27,680 bases of DNA from Chara braunii (GCA_003427395.1 BFEA01000074.1:553792-581471), one strand, 5' to 3'; positions 1 to 9,720 are shown, counted from the first letter of the stretch. Numbers and translations: made by a program. Notes: generated by a model from the letters alone, not told the origin.

Positions 1-40
<40 letters not shown>

Positions 41-150
41 CCCCCGCCGATGGTAGTGATACTGATAAGAGCAAACACCACTACCAATCGGGGAGAGGCT
101 CCATCTATTGGTGGGGAGCGTTACCTGCTGGAAAACGGGTCCAGCGTCCC
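1..150 (-). repeat. Hairpin retroposon (SINE-like) copy 1
   Basis: Read on the minus strand this is a conserved core (150 to 98) beginning GGGACGCTGG and ending GGAGC, then a hairpin (about 85 to 52) with a loop containing GCTCTTATCAG, then an A-tail (T-run at 1-36, cut by the window edge). The core itself folds twice: GCTGG with CCAGC and GCTCC with GGAGC. The same layout recurs about a dozen times in the window. No open reading frame is expected. The copy is identical to 25076-25363 well beyond the element (see the duplication entry). The 3' tail marks it as a retroposon; the partner LINE is unknown. Confidence 0.7.
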
Positions 151-324
151 GTATACAGACTGAAATCAGAAAACAATTTGAGGTTCCCTGCGAGCATTGA
201 GTCTGAATTGAGGGCTTATCTGTCACATAAGCAGAACAATCCTGACTCCATCATCGAAGGGAAGAACCTCAGGCTGATCCAAATGGAGTTAGCGGCTAGT
301 GGCCGGTACCCGCCGAGATACTCA
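37..324. repeat. 288-bp exact duplicate of 25076-25363
   Basis: Every base from 37 to 324 matches 25076-25363, and both copies follow a long T-run. The second copy ends exactly at an N (25364), whereas this one continues into unique sequence. Identity this complete over non-repetitive sequence beyond the retroposon suggests a gap-filling or contig-end duplication, though a very recent segmental duplication is possible. Confidence 0.85.
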
Positions 325-924
325 TCGCCAATCGCATCCACCACCAACTTCCTCCATCCAAATCGCATCCGTCCTCCCAACTCCATCCTTGTAAAGAGCT
401 CCAAAGGACCTCATCTCAACAGGGGCCGTCTTTTTAGCAAAATTGCAAAATTTGCTACAGTATTGCAGTCATACAATGCCCCCGCCCCCAGCAAAATGGC
501 AAACCGTGTAGTATATGTCAGCGGCATGCTGGGCCGCGGGATGCACCAATTTGCGAGAACCTCTAGAGGTCCTCACGAATTCGCATTTGCTTTTCTGGAT
601 TAAAAACAAAGAAAGAAGAAAACCTCAGCGGGCGAGAAAACGCAATTGCTTGCGTACTAAAGTCCAGAAGAAAAAAGGTCACCATCTGCTATCAGCTGTG
701 TGACCACTCAGATAGCAGATGGAGCAATTTTCATCAAGTCAAGTCGGTGGTTCCAGTTCGGATTTTTTGCTTTCTTTTTTGTGTGTTATTTATGTCCTAT
801 CTTGTTTTTCGTAACCAACGGACTTTCAAACAATCATAGGAATAGAGGTTGTGTGGGGGTCAACTGGGAGAGGACTGTAACTTTACTAGTAAGTCAGGAG
901 GGCGAGATTGGGCTGATGCACCAA
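325..924. other. No recognisable feature
   Basis: Short reading frames occur here on both strands, but none has a motif, domain or coding pattern I recognise. The sequence from about 178 to 400 has an open frame on both strands and may be an old coding fragment, but nothing identifies it. Confidence 0.4.
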
Positions 925-2280
925 TCCGGTCGACGTAGCCGTTGCTGGGGCTGTGGCCCTGTCACCTCAAGGGGCATGTGGCTATTCGGGAGTTGTCGAG
1001 AGTGGAAGTCTACATTAGGCTGGTCGGTACCGGGGATGTAGTGGGTCCCTGTAACCCTAGCTATGGGGGTTTGAGATCAGCTGCGTCACTGCGTGGGACT
1101 TTGGTTTGTCACCACGGGTGAAGGGGATGGATTTATAGTTAGAAGGAAGGATAGTTGGATGGTGTTTACGTATCCTGCTGGTGAGGAAGGCTAGCTAGTA
1201 GAATGCAACTAGGGTTTCGCAGCAGCAGGGTAGGTAGCTCTGGTGTAATAAGTTGTGTTGGAAGAAGGAATGGGAGTAAAGGCAGATACTGGTTGTTTGC
1301 TTCCCATCTGATTGATTGTATTGATTCGGTGAGCAGGAAGGGGAAGGTTGGTCCTAGGGATTGTTGGGTAGTGTGGTGGTGCTCGGGCAGAGGAGGGATT
1401 GGTATACAGGGTGGTAGGTCTAATTAGAAGGGCAGGGTGGGCCGACAATGGCCAGGGCTTGAGCAGTTGCTCTGTAACCAGGGGGAGCTTGAGACTATTG
1501 GAGCTATGCCGAGTGGAAGGCATAACCATCTTGTTCAATGTGGCTGATGCCGGGGCAGTGACCCTGTAACCTTCGGGGTCTTTGCAGCTAAGGAAGTTGT
1601 CGAGGGAGGAAGACACTTCCTGTCCGTCACAACCAGTTCGGTCGGTACTGGGGCAGTTGGTGTTGCCCTGTTACCCTAGCAGGGGGGGTATGAGATCTGG
1701 CAAGTTCTGGTACGAGGACTGCATGCTTGGGCCGCGGTCTTTCCTCTGTGGTGTGGGGAAAGAGATTTTTGTTTTCCTTTCTTCCTGTTTTTTAGGCTTA
1801 TCAGATGGTTTCTTGTAGATTCTTAGTTCAGTTCTTACGAAATTTTCAGCGCACACATTGCATAGTCGTCCCAAAAAAAAAGAAATCTTTGTCATTATCA
1901 TCAAAGGACAATCCCCGCTCAGTTAATCCCCTGGATTTCAGGGTAATCAATGCTGGCAGGGGGCGGTTCTCTCAAATTTTGAGAATACCTTAGGATTCTG
2001 GGTACTTCTTGCAACTCATTTTAGGCTTCTTTGATGGTGTTGTATCCATGGACCTGCGGTTTTTCGATGCCAGAATGACGCTGGCCGACGCTTGGGGGTT
2101 ACCCTGTAACCTGTTGATAGCAGGAGCGTGAGGCCTGGTAGAGAGATTTGGGGATGCTTTGGGCCGGGCATTCCAAAGGAAAACCAAGGGTTGCTGTCTG
2201 GACAACGCTGGCCGGAGCTGGGGTGAGTTGTGTTGCCCTGTAACCTAGCAGGTTGGGGGCATGAGGCCTGGGAGAGCTCG
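925..2280. repeat. Diverged repeat block (CCCTGTAACC units)
   Basis: A degenerate unit with the order GGTCGGTAC - GGGGC - CCCTGTAACC - TAGCAGG - GGG - TGAG - CTGG recurs near 925-1005, 1018-1080, 1440-1500, 1545-1600, 1635-1705, 2075-2150 and 2210-2275. Two neighbouring units at 925 and 1018 correspond in order to two at 1545 and 1635, which implies a higher-order period of roughly 620 bp. The phrase GTTGTCGAG(A/G)G follows the unit at both 925 and 1545. The units are too diverged to be a recent satellite, and I see no coding sequence. Confidence 0.5.
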
Positions 2281-2503
2281 GCATGGAATCAGACAGTGTT
2301 AGAGAATTTTTAGAGTATTTTGTTGGGGATTCCAGGGATTCTTTCCTGTTTTACCTAGCAATAGGTCAGCAGTATCCACGTTTTTCCTAAATTTTCCTGA
2401 ATTTCCTGAATTGTTTTCATAAGGTCTCATAAGTTCTCAGATTGTTCTTAGCCAAAGCCAGGTAATGACCCTGGTATTTCAAATCATTTGCATAATTCTG
2501 CAT

Positions 2504-2591
2504 GGGATGCTGGGCCCGGTTCCCAGCATGTGTTGCTCCCCACGAATAGATTGGAGCTTTTGTCCAAAAAAATAATAATAATAAAAAAAAA
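2504..2591 (+). repeat. Hairpin retroposon copy lacking the third hairpin
   Basis: The core runs from GGGATGCTGG at 2504 to GGAGC at 2557 and passes straight into an A-rich tail (about 2565-2591), with no CTCTTA-loop hairpin. The first core hairpin here pairs GCTGGG with CCCAGC, whereas other copies pair GCTGGA with TCCAGC, so both partners of one base pair have changed together. Confidence 0.6.
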
Positions 2592-2902
2592 TCATCAAGT
2601 CTCGGCCATGTCTCATTCAAAAGGGCCACCGTGTGTGAGTCTGCGGCACACCTAATTCTCAAAATCGCTGAAGTCTGCAATTTTGCTTACTGTGTGTGAG
2701 TATGCCCTTAGTTTTTTGTTTTTTATTTTTTTCTCTCACTGCGGGACCACGGGGTCCCAACCTTTTTTTTTTTTTTTTTTCCTACTGACCCTACGCCAGA
2801 CCCCCAAACTTTTCGGACAAGATCATTTTCCCAAATGGCACTCCAGCTTGGAAAGGTAGTGATGGTCTTTTATATACGACAAGCTGGGAAATGGGCCCGC
2901 CG

Positions 2903-3159
2903 TCCCTCCCGAAGGAAAAGCAGTCCCCAAAGTGAGCGATTCATCATCTGCCAAGATCGAGGAGCACCAAGCTGAGTTGGAATTGGCCGCAGCCCCGGGG
3001 AACAACAAACAGCAATTTCTGTATTGTCAGATGTATCAAAGGGACGCTGGACCTGGTTTCCAGCAGGTGCTGCTCCCCACCAATAGATGGAGCCTATCCG
3101 AAGGTGCTAGATGTGTCTGCTCTTATTAGCACACCTAGCATCCGACCGGGTTGTTCTCT

Positions 3160-3196
<37 letters not shown>
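2903..3196 (+). repeat. Hairpin retroposon, longest copy, probable target-site duplication
   Basis: The core is 3041-3093, followed by a hairpin (about 3097-3150) whose loop contains TCTGCTCTTATTAG, then a 36-base A-tail (3161-3196). A 10-base direct repeat GGGCCCGCCG lies at 2893-2902 and 3202-3211 and would be the target-site duplication, making the element about 294 bp. Its 5' part (2905-2960) resembles 7905-7960, which shares CATCATC-GCCAAG and a GTTCGA-like motif reminiscent of a pol III B box. Caution: the left repeat copy lies in sequence that itself resembles an older core fragment. Confidence 0.55.
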
Positions 3197-3198
<2 letters not shown>

Positions 3199-3211
3199 AA
3201 GGGGCCCGCCG

Positions 3212-5385
3212 AAATAGAAGAAATCAATGGAATTGTTACGAGTACTAACACTACTGTTTCACTCAACCGCCTCCCAACTATCGCTCCTCTACTACTGCTC
3301 AGACCTACCATCCAAATGGGCAAAAAGACCCTGGTTCTTCAGCCGGTTAGAAAGACCCGGAGGGCGACGGCGCTAGCGCTGCTGGAGCACAGCGCTAGCA
3401 CGTCGCCGTAGGCGGCATTTGGGTGCTGGGGGCTCGTGCCACGAGGTTGACGAGCCCAGTCAACCACGACTACCAAAATCTGGCGTTGGTGTAGCTATGG
3501 ACGCACGGGCCACGGGGTGATGTGCAAGGGCCCTGTGCAATGGGGAGGGCGCGCTGTGACGCCCGAACCTCACGCCCAGTGCGACTTCCTGATCGGAGTG
3601 GGATGTGGGCCTGGAAGTGTGAAAAGGGGTGTGCCAAGGATTTTTGGGAAAGTGGGGGAGTCTTAAGGGTATGAATGTAATTAGGCGAATGAGTGGTGCG
3701 CGCGCAAGGGTCTCATGGTCCGAAGGGGCCGGGACACTGTGGTCGACGGGTTATGGGGAAATCCCTCCACGGTGGAGGCGGTCCCGAAAAGTTAGGCCGT
3801 CGGGGGCCGCCACGTGGCGCAGGCCGCCGCGTACCTGGGTTGGGCCTTCGGAATTCCGGAGTTCTCTGTTCGCCGCTACGTCGGCAGTTCCCGCAAAATG
3901 TACTGGGCCAATAGGGGGCTATGGCTGGCCACGGAACGACACTGAGTTGATGATACGGGAGAAGAAGGCGGAAAGGAGGGAAACTGGTGGTGATGACAAC
4001 AAATCCTGGGTGGGTGAAATAGTAGGTGTGGTCGGGGGAAGGGAAATCCGAGCACCTAGGGTCGCTAGCGGTGGCGCAGTGGAATTCCCGCGGACACAGC
4101 CGATTCTGCGTGTGACAGGGGTATCGCGTCCTTATGAGCTCGTTTATCCAAGGGGTGAAATAGTCCGGGTCGTAGGATGAGTCTGAGTTCCAAGATCGCG
4201 TCATGGTGTCATCGTCGATGGTCGCGATATCGTCACCGCGCACGAGCACGTGCAGGGCGGGCAGCCTCACTGGCGCCTCAGCGTGCTCGTACGGGATGAC
4301 GGTTCCGCCGCGAGTCTTTTTGGGTGAGCGAATCGACGCACGGGAATGCGTGTAAGGGCGTGACTCAGATCGTGTTTACACGTGTTCTCGCTCGGCGATC
4401 GCGGGGCCAGGCTTCAGACCGTCTAATTGCTTCGGGAGTTTCGATTATGCCAGATGCAACCATATCACAACCCTCATCGGGAGATAAGCAAAAACGAGAA
4501 CAATATCGCTATCGAGCCAGATTCTTATCCCATCTACCGCTGTATTAGGTGCAGGCAAAGATTCGACATAAACAAAAAGCAAGGATAGGGATTCTTCAGC
4601 AAAAAGATAGACAAGCAGACATAACACCCATACATCCATACATCCAACAATCATATACATAATGCCATCGGGATGGACATCTCAAAGACAAGTGTGAGCA
4701 AAAACCCAACCCCAGATTTAAGGAAGCCGAAACGAAAATACGAACGGGCAAACCGCCCGGAGCCGCAATCAAAATGTATGTACACAGATGAAGAGGGGGA
4801 AGAGACAAAGAAGCAGCGAATCCACGTCCATCGACCTCAACTCTCCCTTCTCTCTTTCTCTCCAATGCGGACAGTCTGTCGTCACGCACCAACCCACGAA
4901 GTTGTCACCCCGCTTAGTCCTCCCGCACCCGTCGGATTCGCCCGTGCCCACAGTCCGTCGTGGTGCGCGTTCGGCACCAGCCCGTCGGGTCGCCCAACTC
5001 CTACTCTACTCACCTCTTACTTCGCTCGTGTGCCAACCCTTCCTTATAGCGCAACCCCGAGCTTCCAATAACGGGTTAAGAGAGCTGACTAATCGCGCAG
5101 CCGAAATTTATAGCGTGCATGCATGCGCGAAGAACACGGAATTACCAGGACTTAGAGTGGGGATTAGAGAGGGAGTGCCTGCGTTCTGCATGATCGGCCG
5201 CGGCGTGGGGGACGTAACCCTTCTCCACGCATCGATCCGAGCATGCAAGCCGCGACTTACAAAATTTCAGCAAAAGAAAGAGAGGGAAGGCGGGAGAGAC
5301 GAAGTGCAAGAAGAAAGATACAGTTACAATGGCGCCCGCCCAAGATTACAGTTACACACACGATCAAGGGCGCCCACTAATCAGA
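3212..5385. other. GC-rich region without recognisable gene
   Basis: Long overlapping reading frames exist on both strands (for example 3629-4180 + and 3713-4270 -), but they are Arg/Pro/Gly-rich in the way expected of high-GC non-coding sequence and carry no motif I know. The TGTGACGCCCGAACC at about 3555 resembles the 5' end of some plant Ty3-type LTRs, but I found no matching 3' end, primer-binding site or second LTR. Confidence 0.4.
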
Positions 5386-5705
5386 GTACCGTTGCAGCCG
5401 CATGAAAAAGCGCGTAGACAAAAGGCGCCGTGCGGCAAAAAAGTCCTAATTGCTGAATTTCTAAATTCCTATCTAATGCGGAAAAGCAAAAAGCATACAT
5501 TCCAGAAAGAAAGTCCAAAATTCCGAGAGTCGTCGGGGCTCGACAAAATTCGAAAAAAGATTCAAAAGAAAATTCAAAAGAATGAAGCAATTTTCCGCGT
5601 GATGTCTGCGCCCAAAAGATCGAAACCGAAACGAAAGAAACGACGTCAACATTTATCAATCGCGCGTGTGGTGGCGCGCCAGACATCCATCCGACCAATC
5701 ACTCA
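5386..5705. repeat. First copy of a 320-bp duplication ending at an N
   Basis: 5386-5705 repeats as 5894-6214. The last 270 bases or so are virtually identical, while the first 55 differ at several places as a low-quality read end would. The copy stops at the N at 5706; the second copy starts immediately after a Nextera junction adapter. A Lys/Arg-rich reading frame crosses both copies, but I see no domain in it. This is most simply an assembly duplication across an unresolved gap. Confidence 0.85.
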
Positions 5706-5706
5706 N
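5706..5706. other. Single-N assembly gap
   Basis: The N is preceded by the first copy of the 320-bp duplication and followed by a 95-bp block that belongs elsewhere (9551-9645). It is a placeholder between contigs, not a real base. Confidence 0.9.
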
Positions 5707-5801
5707 CTATAATTTTTCGTTATGGATGGCTTGTGATGATTTGCGAAGTGAATAAGAGAGAGAATCTGGGGTCTTTTAAAACAACACACACACGCACACA
5801 C
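5707..5801. repeat. 95-bp exact copy of 9551-9645
   Basis: This block, ending in a short CA repeat, matches 9551-9645 base for base, but the CA tract here breaks off into unrelated sequence (5802-5855) and then the adapter. It looks like a misplaced mate-pair fragment. Confidence 0.8.
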
Positions 5802-5855
5802 TACTACAGCTATGGCAGCGCTAGCTGCCACTACCCTAGCGCTATACTACACTTC

Positions 5856-5893
5856 CTGTCTCTTATACACATCTAGATGTGTATAAGAGACAG
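5856..5893. other. Tn5/Nextera mate-pair junction adapter (artefact)
   Basis: The 38 bases are two inverted 19-bp Tn5 mosaic ends, CTGTCTCTTATACACATCT followed by its reverse complement. This is the circularisation junction of Nextera mate-pair libraries and is not genomic. Sequence on either side was joined during library construction. Confidence 0.97.
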
Positions 5894-6214
5894 GTACCGT
5901 TGCAGCCGCATGAAAAAGAGCGTAGACAAAAGGCGTCGCGGCGGCGAAAAAGTCCTAATTGCTGAATTTCTAAATTCCTATCTAATGCGGAAAAGCAAAA
6001 AGCATACATTCCAGAAAGAAAGTCCAAAATTCCGAGAGTCGTCGGGGCTCGACAAAATTCGAAAAAAGATTCAAAAGAAAATTCAAAAGAATGAAGCAAT
6101 TTTCCGCGTGATGTCTGCGCCCAAAAGATCGAAACCGAAACGAAAGAAACGACGTCAACATTTATCAATCGCGCGTGTGGTGGCGCGCCAGACATCCATC
6201 CGACCAATCACTCA
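5894..6214. repeat. Second copy of the 320-bp duplication
   Basis: Copy of 5386-5705 that continues into unique sequence after 6214, so it is probably the genuine genomic copy. Confidence 0.85.
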
Positions 6215-6888
6215 GCCGGCCGTCCCAGGACACACCCAGCCCCGAAGAAGCGACGAAAAAGACGAAGGAGCAAGGGTACTGATGCAATTTTCCAGCGATC
6301 CCGATTTCCCATAAGTGGCCCAATCTTCCCAGCTTAGGACCCCTCGTTGCAACCGCGCAGAAAATCGCGTGTTACAGAAAGTGGTTCGTCACAGCGCCAG
6401 GGGAATCTGATCAATTCCTGGCCACTACCAGTTTCGCTTAACGATGTGTCATGGATGCCTTCCCTGCCAAGCCAAGGTAGGAGAGATAAGGAAGTGGGGA
6501 TAGCTGGAGGGCGGGATCCGGATGCCGCCAGCATACCTTATGAAGCCGGTCGGGGGCTTGGCCCCTCGATCCTCGATACAGAGAAGCTCTGCAGGGTTAT
6601 CCCGCTCCCGAAGAAACAGGGGTGGCCTGTGGCGATGGAACTGGGGACAACGGTCTGCGAATGGTTGGTCAAGGCGTGCACAGAGTGTCAGAGTGGCGGA
6701 AGCAGTGAGATGATTGGATGCAACAATAGCTGGATTCTGGAGATTGCCTTCATCCGCTCTCAGGGCTTGACCGGTGATCTCTCACCCTTCAACGGGACCA
6801 CCTACTTTTTGTGATGGACGGAAGGCCCGATTCCTGGCTTTTTCGAAATATAAGAAGGGACACGGAGCCCGGTTCCCTCTCTTTTTGC
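6215..6888. other. No recognisable gene; open frame 6347-6814 (+)
   Basis: A 155-codon open frame (6347-6814, +) reads through this stretch. It has no motif I recognise, no membrane segment and no clear relation to its neighbours. It could be an exon fragment or chance; I cannot assign a function. Confidence 0.25.
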
Positions 6889-6934
6889 AAAAAAAAAAAA
6901 AAAAAAAAAGCGCAAAGACCCAAGTCGCCCAACG

Positions 6935-6971
6935 TTTTGTTTATCAGCATCACTAGCACTGGAGGGTGATC

Positions 6972-6998
<27 letters not shown>
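6935..6998 (+). repeat. 3' fragment of hairpin retroposon with A-tail
   Basis: The stretch TTTATCAGCATCACTAGCA then GGAGGGTGATC resembles the 3' end of the family (loop, right stem arm, GGGTG, A-tail). The A-tail is 27 bases (6972-6998). The core is absent, so this is a 5'-truncated copy. Confidence 0.5.
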
Positions 6999-7002
<4 letters not shown>

Positions 7003-7011
7003 GTATCAGGN

Positions 7012-7042
<31 letters not shown>

Positions 7043-7050
7043 GTATCAGG
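6972..7050. other. Single-N gap (7011) flanked by a 39-bp tandem duplication
   Basis: A 27-base A-run plus GTCCGTATCAGG occurs twice, at 6972-7010 and 7012-7050, separated only by the N at 7011. Two contig ends that overlap were abutted instead of merged. Confidence 0.9.
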
Positions 7051-7270
7051 TCTAGCGCCCCCACAGTTTTATTATACAACCCGGTCAACGGACCCGGCGT
7101 CCCTCCACAAATTGTTGTTCTTGTGTTCCCGTTTCAGAGGGGCATCACCGCCCGAACCCTGGAGGGGGACACTGTCACCCTAAACCACAAACTGACACAA
7201 ACAAACACATCCGGAGTAGGCCACCAATAAAGATAATACATTGATCATACAACTAACATTGTTCAGTAAA

Positions 7271-7431
7271 GTCACAGGAACGAGTTATAATTGCAGTATG
7301 GGGCAAAATACAGTTTGCAATTGTGCTTCGGGCACCCTACCTGGACAGAAAGATGGGTTGTATACATTGCCGGAACTGGAATTCCAAACTGTATCTTGGC
7401 CCATAGTGCAATTATAACTCATTTTTGTGAC
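7271..7431. mobile_element. Foldback (MITE-like) element
   Basis: Arms at 7271-7322 and 7380-7431 are about 52 bp each, inverted, with roughly eight mismatches (both begin GTCACA and share GAGTTATAATTGCA). The loop is about 57 bp. The left flank has CAGT just outside the arm. I could not define a clear target-site duplication, so the superfamily is open; a Tc1/mariner-type non-autonomous element is possible. Confidence 0.55.
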
Positions 7432-7678
7432 TCCCGTGTAGTTTCCCCTTATTAGTAACATATTCCAACCAGGGGGGTAGGGGTGCGCCAGGGTAAAAAA
7501 GATGAGAGGAAGGGTGGGTGGGGTCTTCAGAGGGGTTCATTTTCAGAGGGGTCCATCTGGACAACCGAGTTGCTGAGTACTGTGGGTGACTGGCATCCGT
7601 CTAGTATCCCACCTCTACAACAACCTGGGCTTTTTTTAAGAAGGAAAAAAAAAGATGCAACAGTTGTACAACGGACTA

Positions 7679-7784
7679 CTGTCTTCCCCAGAACACAACG
7701 CACCCCCATTTTGGATGTATCTGGCCAGAAATATAAGCTTGTATACATTCATTTTTAGGGTGCGTTATGTTCGGGGGAAGACTG
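7679..7784. mobile_element. Mariner-type MITE with TA target duplication
   Basis: Inverted arms of about 45 bp start C(T/A)GTCTTCCCC and share GAACA-AACGCACCC. Each end is flanked by TA (7677-7678 and 7785-7786). TA duplications and termini beginning CAGT are typical of Tc1/mariner elements. At 106 bp it has no coding capacity. Confidence 0.65.
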
Positions 7785-7859
7785 TAGGGTTAACTTCCAT
7801 GAGCACAAAAGCAATCTGGACACAATCACAGAATATTTTTTTTTTTGGGGGGGGGGGGG

Positions 7860-8035
7860 AAGAAGGAAATTAATATTACAAACCGGGAATCGGGCCCCAC
7901 GTCCTTTACAAAAGTGCAGAGCGGTCCCCTAAGCGACTGAGGCATCATCCGCCAAGTTCGAGAGGGGGGCTGTCCAGGCAAACTTAAGCAGAGTTCGCAA
8001 CTGGGATTTTTAGGAATACATGTACCTGACCTAAG
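7860..8035 (+). repeat. Fragment related to the 5' part of the longest hairpin retroposon
   Basis: 7905-7960 aligns with 2910-2965 (GCGGTCCCC, then CATCATCCGCCAAG and TTCGAGAG). No core or tail follows, so this is a degraded fragment. A poly-G run (about 7848-7859) precedes it. Confidence 0.4.
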
Positions 8036-8520
8036 CACACCCTCTTTGAAAACCAACCACCCATACCCACTGTATACCTGGCCTGTCCGACCCTTTACCC
8101 ATCTCCACCTGCTAAAAAAAAGGGTAATGTATACCTAGACCTGCCCTACCTGAACCTCTTCAACATGTAACTGGCCATACCTACCCATGAACATTTTTTT
8201 TCAAAACCACGCATGGCCACCTGAACCAAGCCGTTTGTTAACCACCCATACCCTACCCTACCCAAGTTTTATTTACCTGTACCCACCCGTACCTACCCAT
8301 AATTGTATGCACCCACCCGTAACCACCCGTGTTCGTCACCCATCCTCCCCTGACCTCCCATAACTGCCCCTAACTGTCCCTAACTGCCCCTAACTGTCCC
8401 TAACTGCCCCTAACTGTCCCTAACTGGCCCTAACTGTCCTTAACCACCCCTAACTTCTTTTTTAACCGTCCCTAACCGCCCCTAATTGTCCTTAACCACC
8501 CGCAACTGTCCCCAACCCCC
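8036..8520. repeat. C-rich degenerate array with a clean decamer core
   Basis: The top strand is built of CCCATACC/CCCGTACC-like words. From 8361 to 8454 it becomes a regular 10-bp array, mostly TAACTGCCCC alternating with TAACTGTCCC, i.e. a 20-bp higher-order unit. The motif contains CCCTAAC, which resembles but is not the plant telomere repeat CCCTAAA. Related C-rich words return at 10000-10260. Confidence 0.75.
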
Positions 8521-8754
8521 TGCATGTCACAGGATTGACATGGTAATTTTTATTATTATTAATATTTTATTATTTTTATTTTATTTATTTGTTTTCGAGA
8601 TGTGGCAGTTGCTGCAGCTACTGCCGCAACAGCAAGAGTTGTTACATCTGGTCACTCTGATGCTTCTATGGATGCATCTGGTGCTACAGCAGCCTATGCA
8701 ACCTGTATAGCATCTGCAAATGCAACAACCCTCGGTCTGTCGCACACACATATA

Positions 8755-8762
<8 letters not shown>

Positions 8763-8787
<25 letters not shown>

Positions 8788-8790
8788 ACA
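8763..8790. repeat. CA microsatellite
   Basis: Perfect CA dinucleotide repeat, with shorter imperfect CA stretches just upstream. Confidence 0.95.
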
Positions 8791-9040
8791 ATGCGGAAAG
8801 CTCTCCAAGTTTACTCGGACCTTTGAGGAGGTCGGGTCGGTGCCTTCTTGCTGGAGTAGTCTTCTGTCTTGGGTAAGTTGCCTTCTGCCCCCCATCCCCT
8901 TATGGTTTGAAATATATATGTATACATATCTATATGTGCAAGTGTGCCGCTTTGGCGGCAGACGGGTGTGTGGGCACTTGGCGTTGAACCACACAAACGT
9001 GGCCAACCTTGCATTTTCTTTTTCTTTTTTTTTCCTTTTT

Positions 9041-9234
9041 TTTTTTTTTTGAGAAAAGCCCTTGCATTTTCTCTTCTTTTTTTTTTTTCTTTTCTTTTTT
9101 TTTTCGCAAAAGCCCTTCGAAAGCCCACTATCTCGGCGGTGGTGAGAGAACCGCCAGGATTGAGGGTTTCCCAGTTGGGCCGCTCCATCTATTGGTGGGG
9201 AGCTACACCTGCTGAGAAACGGGCCCAGCGTCCC
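9041..9234 (-). repeat. Hairpin retroposon copy
   Basis: On the minus strand the core runs 9234 to about 9182, followed by a hairpin region (about 9165 to 9130) with GGCGGT and ACCGCC arms and a TCTCTC loop, then a long A-rich tail interrupted by G (T-rich from about 9115 leftward, with a second T-rich block near 9025-9050). The phrase AAGCCCTT occurs twice in the tail. Confidence 0.65.
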
Positions 9235-9628
9235 TTTTGAACAACATGAGGCACAGAGTTAACAATTCTTTTAACAGGGCTATGAACCTATTGTATCCTT
9301 TACCCGGGGCATTCTGGACTTTCCCTAGGAGGTGCAACAATCTCCCCACCCTTGTCGGAGCACCCTTTCTGCCTATAATATTAGCCCTGTTAAGCAGCCC
9401 CCCAATATTGTAAGTGATGTACAGTTTGCAGAACGTCTTCAGGCCGGTTCTCTTTTTTGAGGAAACAGCCCTCCCCTAATATCATATACTCGCCACTGTC
9501 GGTCTGTTTCCTATTTCGGATTTCAGAAACCCTTCTATTATATTGCCTATCTATAATTTTTCGTTATGGATGGCTTGTGATGATTTGCGAAGTGAATAAG
9601 AGAGAGAATCTGGGGTCTTTTAAAACAA

Positions 9629-9662
9629 CACACACACGCACACACACACACACACACACACA
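9629..9662. repeat. CA microsatellite
   Basis: Near-perfect CA tract with a single CG interruption. A shortened copy of its start is misplaced at about 5782-5801. Confidence 0.9.
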
Positions 9663-9680
9663 AAAACGGGGTTCAACCTA

Positions 9681-9720
9681 CTGATGAGTCGGTGAAAGTC
9701 CGATGAACCAGTCTGGTACA
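9681..9720 (+). ncRNA. Hammerhead-ribozyme-like core
   Basis: CTGATGA (9681-9687) is followed by a stem-forming GTCGG...CCGAT (helix II position), then GAA and a short CCAG/CTGG hairpin ending in GGTA. This matches the order of a type I hammerhead (CUGAUGA, helix II, GAA, helix III, cleavage site). The usual fourth A after GA is missing and I could not form helix I from the flanks, so activity is doubtful. Confidence 0.35.

Noticed and set aside
178-603. 141-codon plus-strand frame near the window start
   Set aside because: No motif, overlaps an open frame on the other strand, and half of it lies in the exact duplicate; not supported as a gene.
3555-3660. TGTGACGCCCGAACC as the start of a Ty3-type LTR
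   Set aside because: No matching 3' end, primer-binding site, polypurine tract or second LTR could be found.
3629-4270. Overlapping long frames on both strands (183 and 185 codons)
   Set aside because: High-GC sequence lacks stops in several frames; compositions are Arg/Pro/Gly-biased and no domain is visible.
5856-5893. Perfect 38-bp palindrome as a regulatory or recombination site
   Set aside because: It is exactly two Tn5 mosaic ends, i.e. library adapter.
5329-6314. Two near-identical Lys/Arg-rich proteins
   Set aside because: They arise from the assembly duplication around an N and a Nextera adapter; no recognised domain.
8361-8454. CRISPR-like array
   Set aside because: Ten-base units without spacers in a eukaryotic sequence; a minisatellite.
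8611-9188. Cys- or Phe/Lys-rich frames over CA and T-rich tracts
   Set aside because: Products of microsatellite and homopolymer translation.
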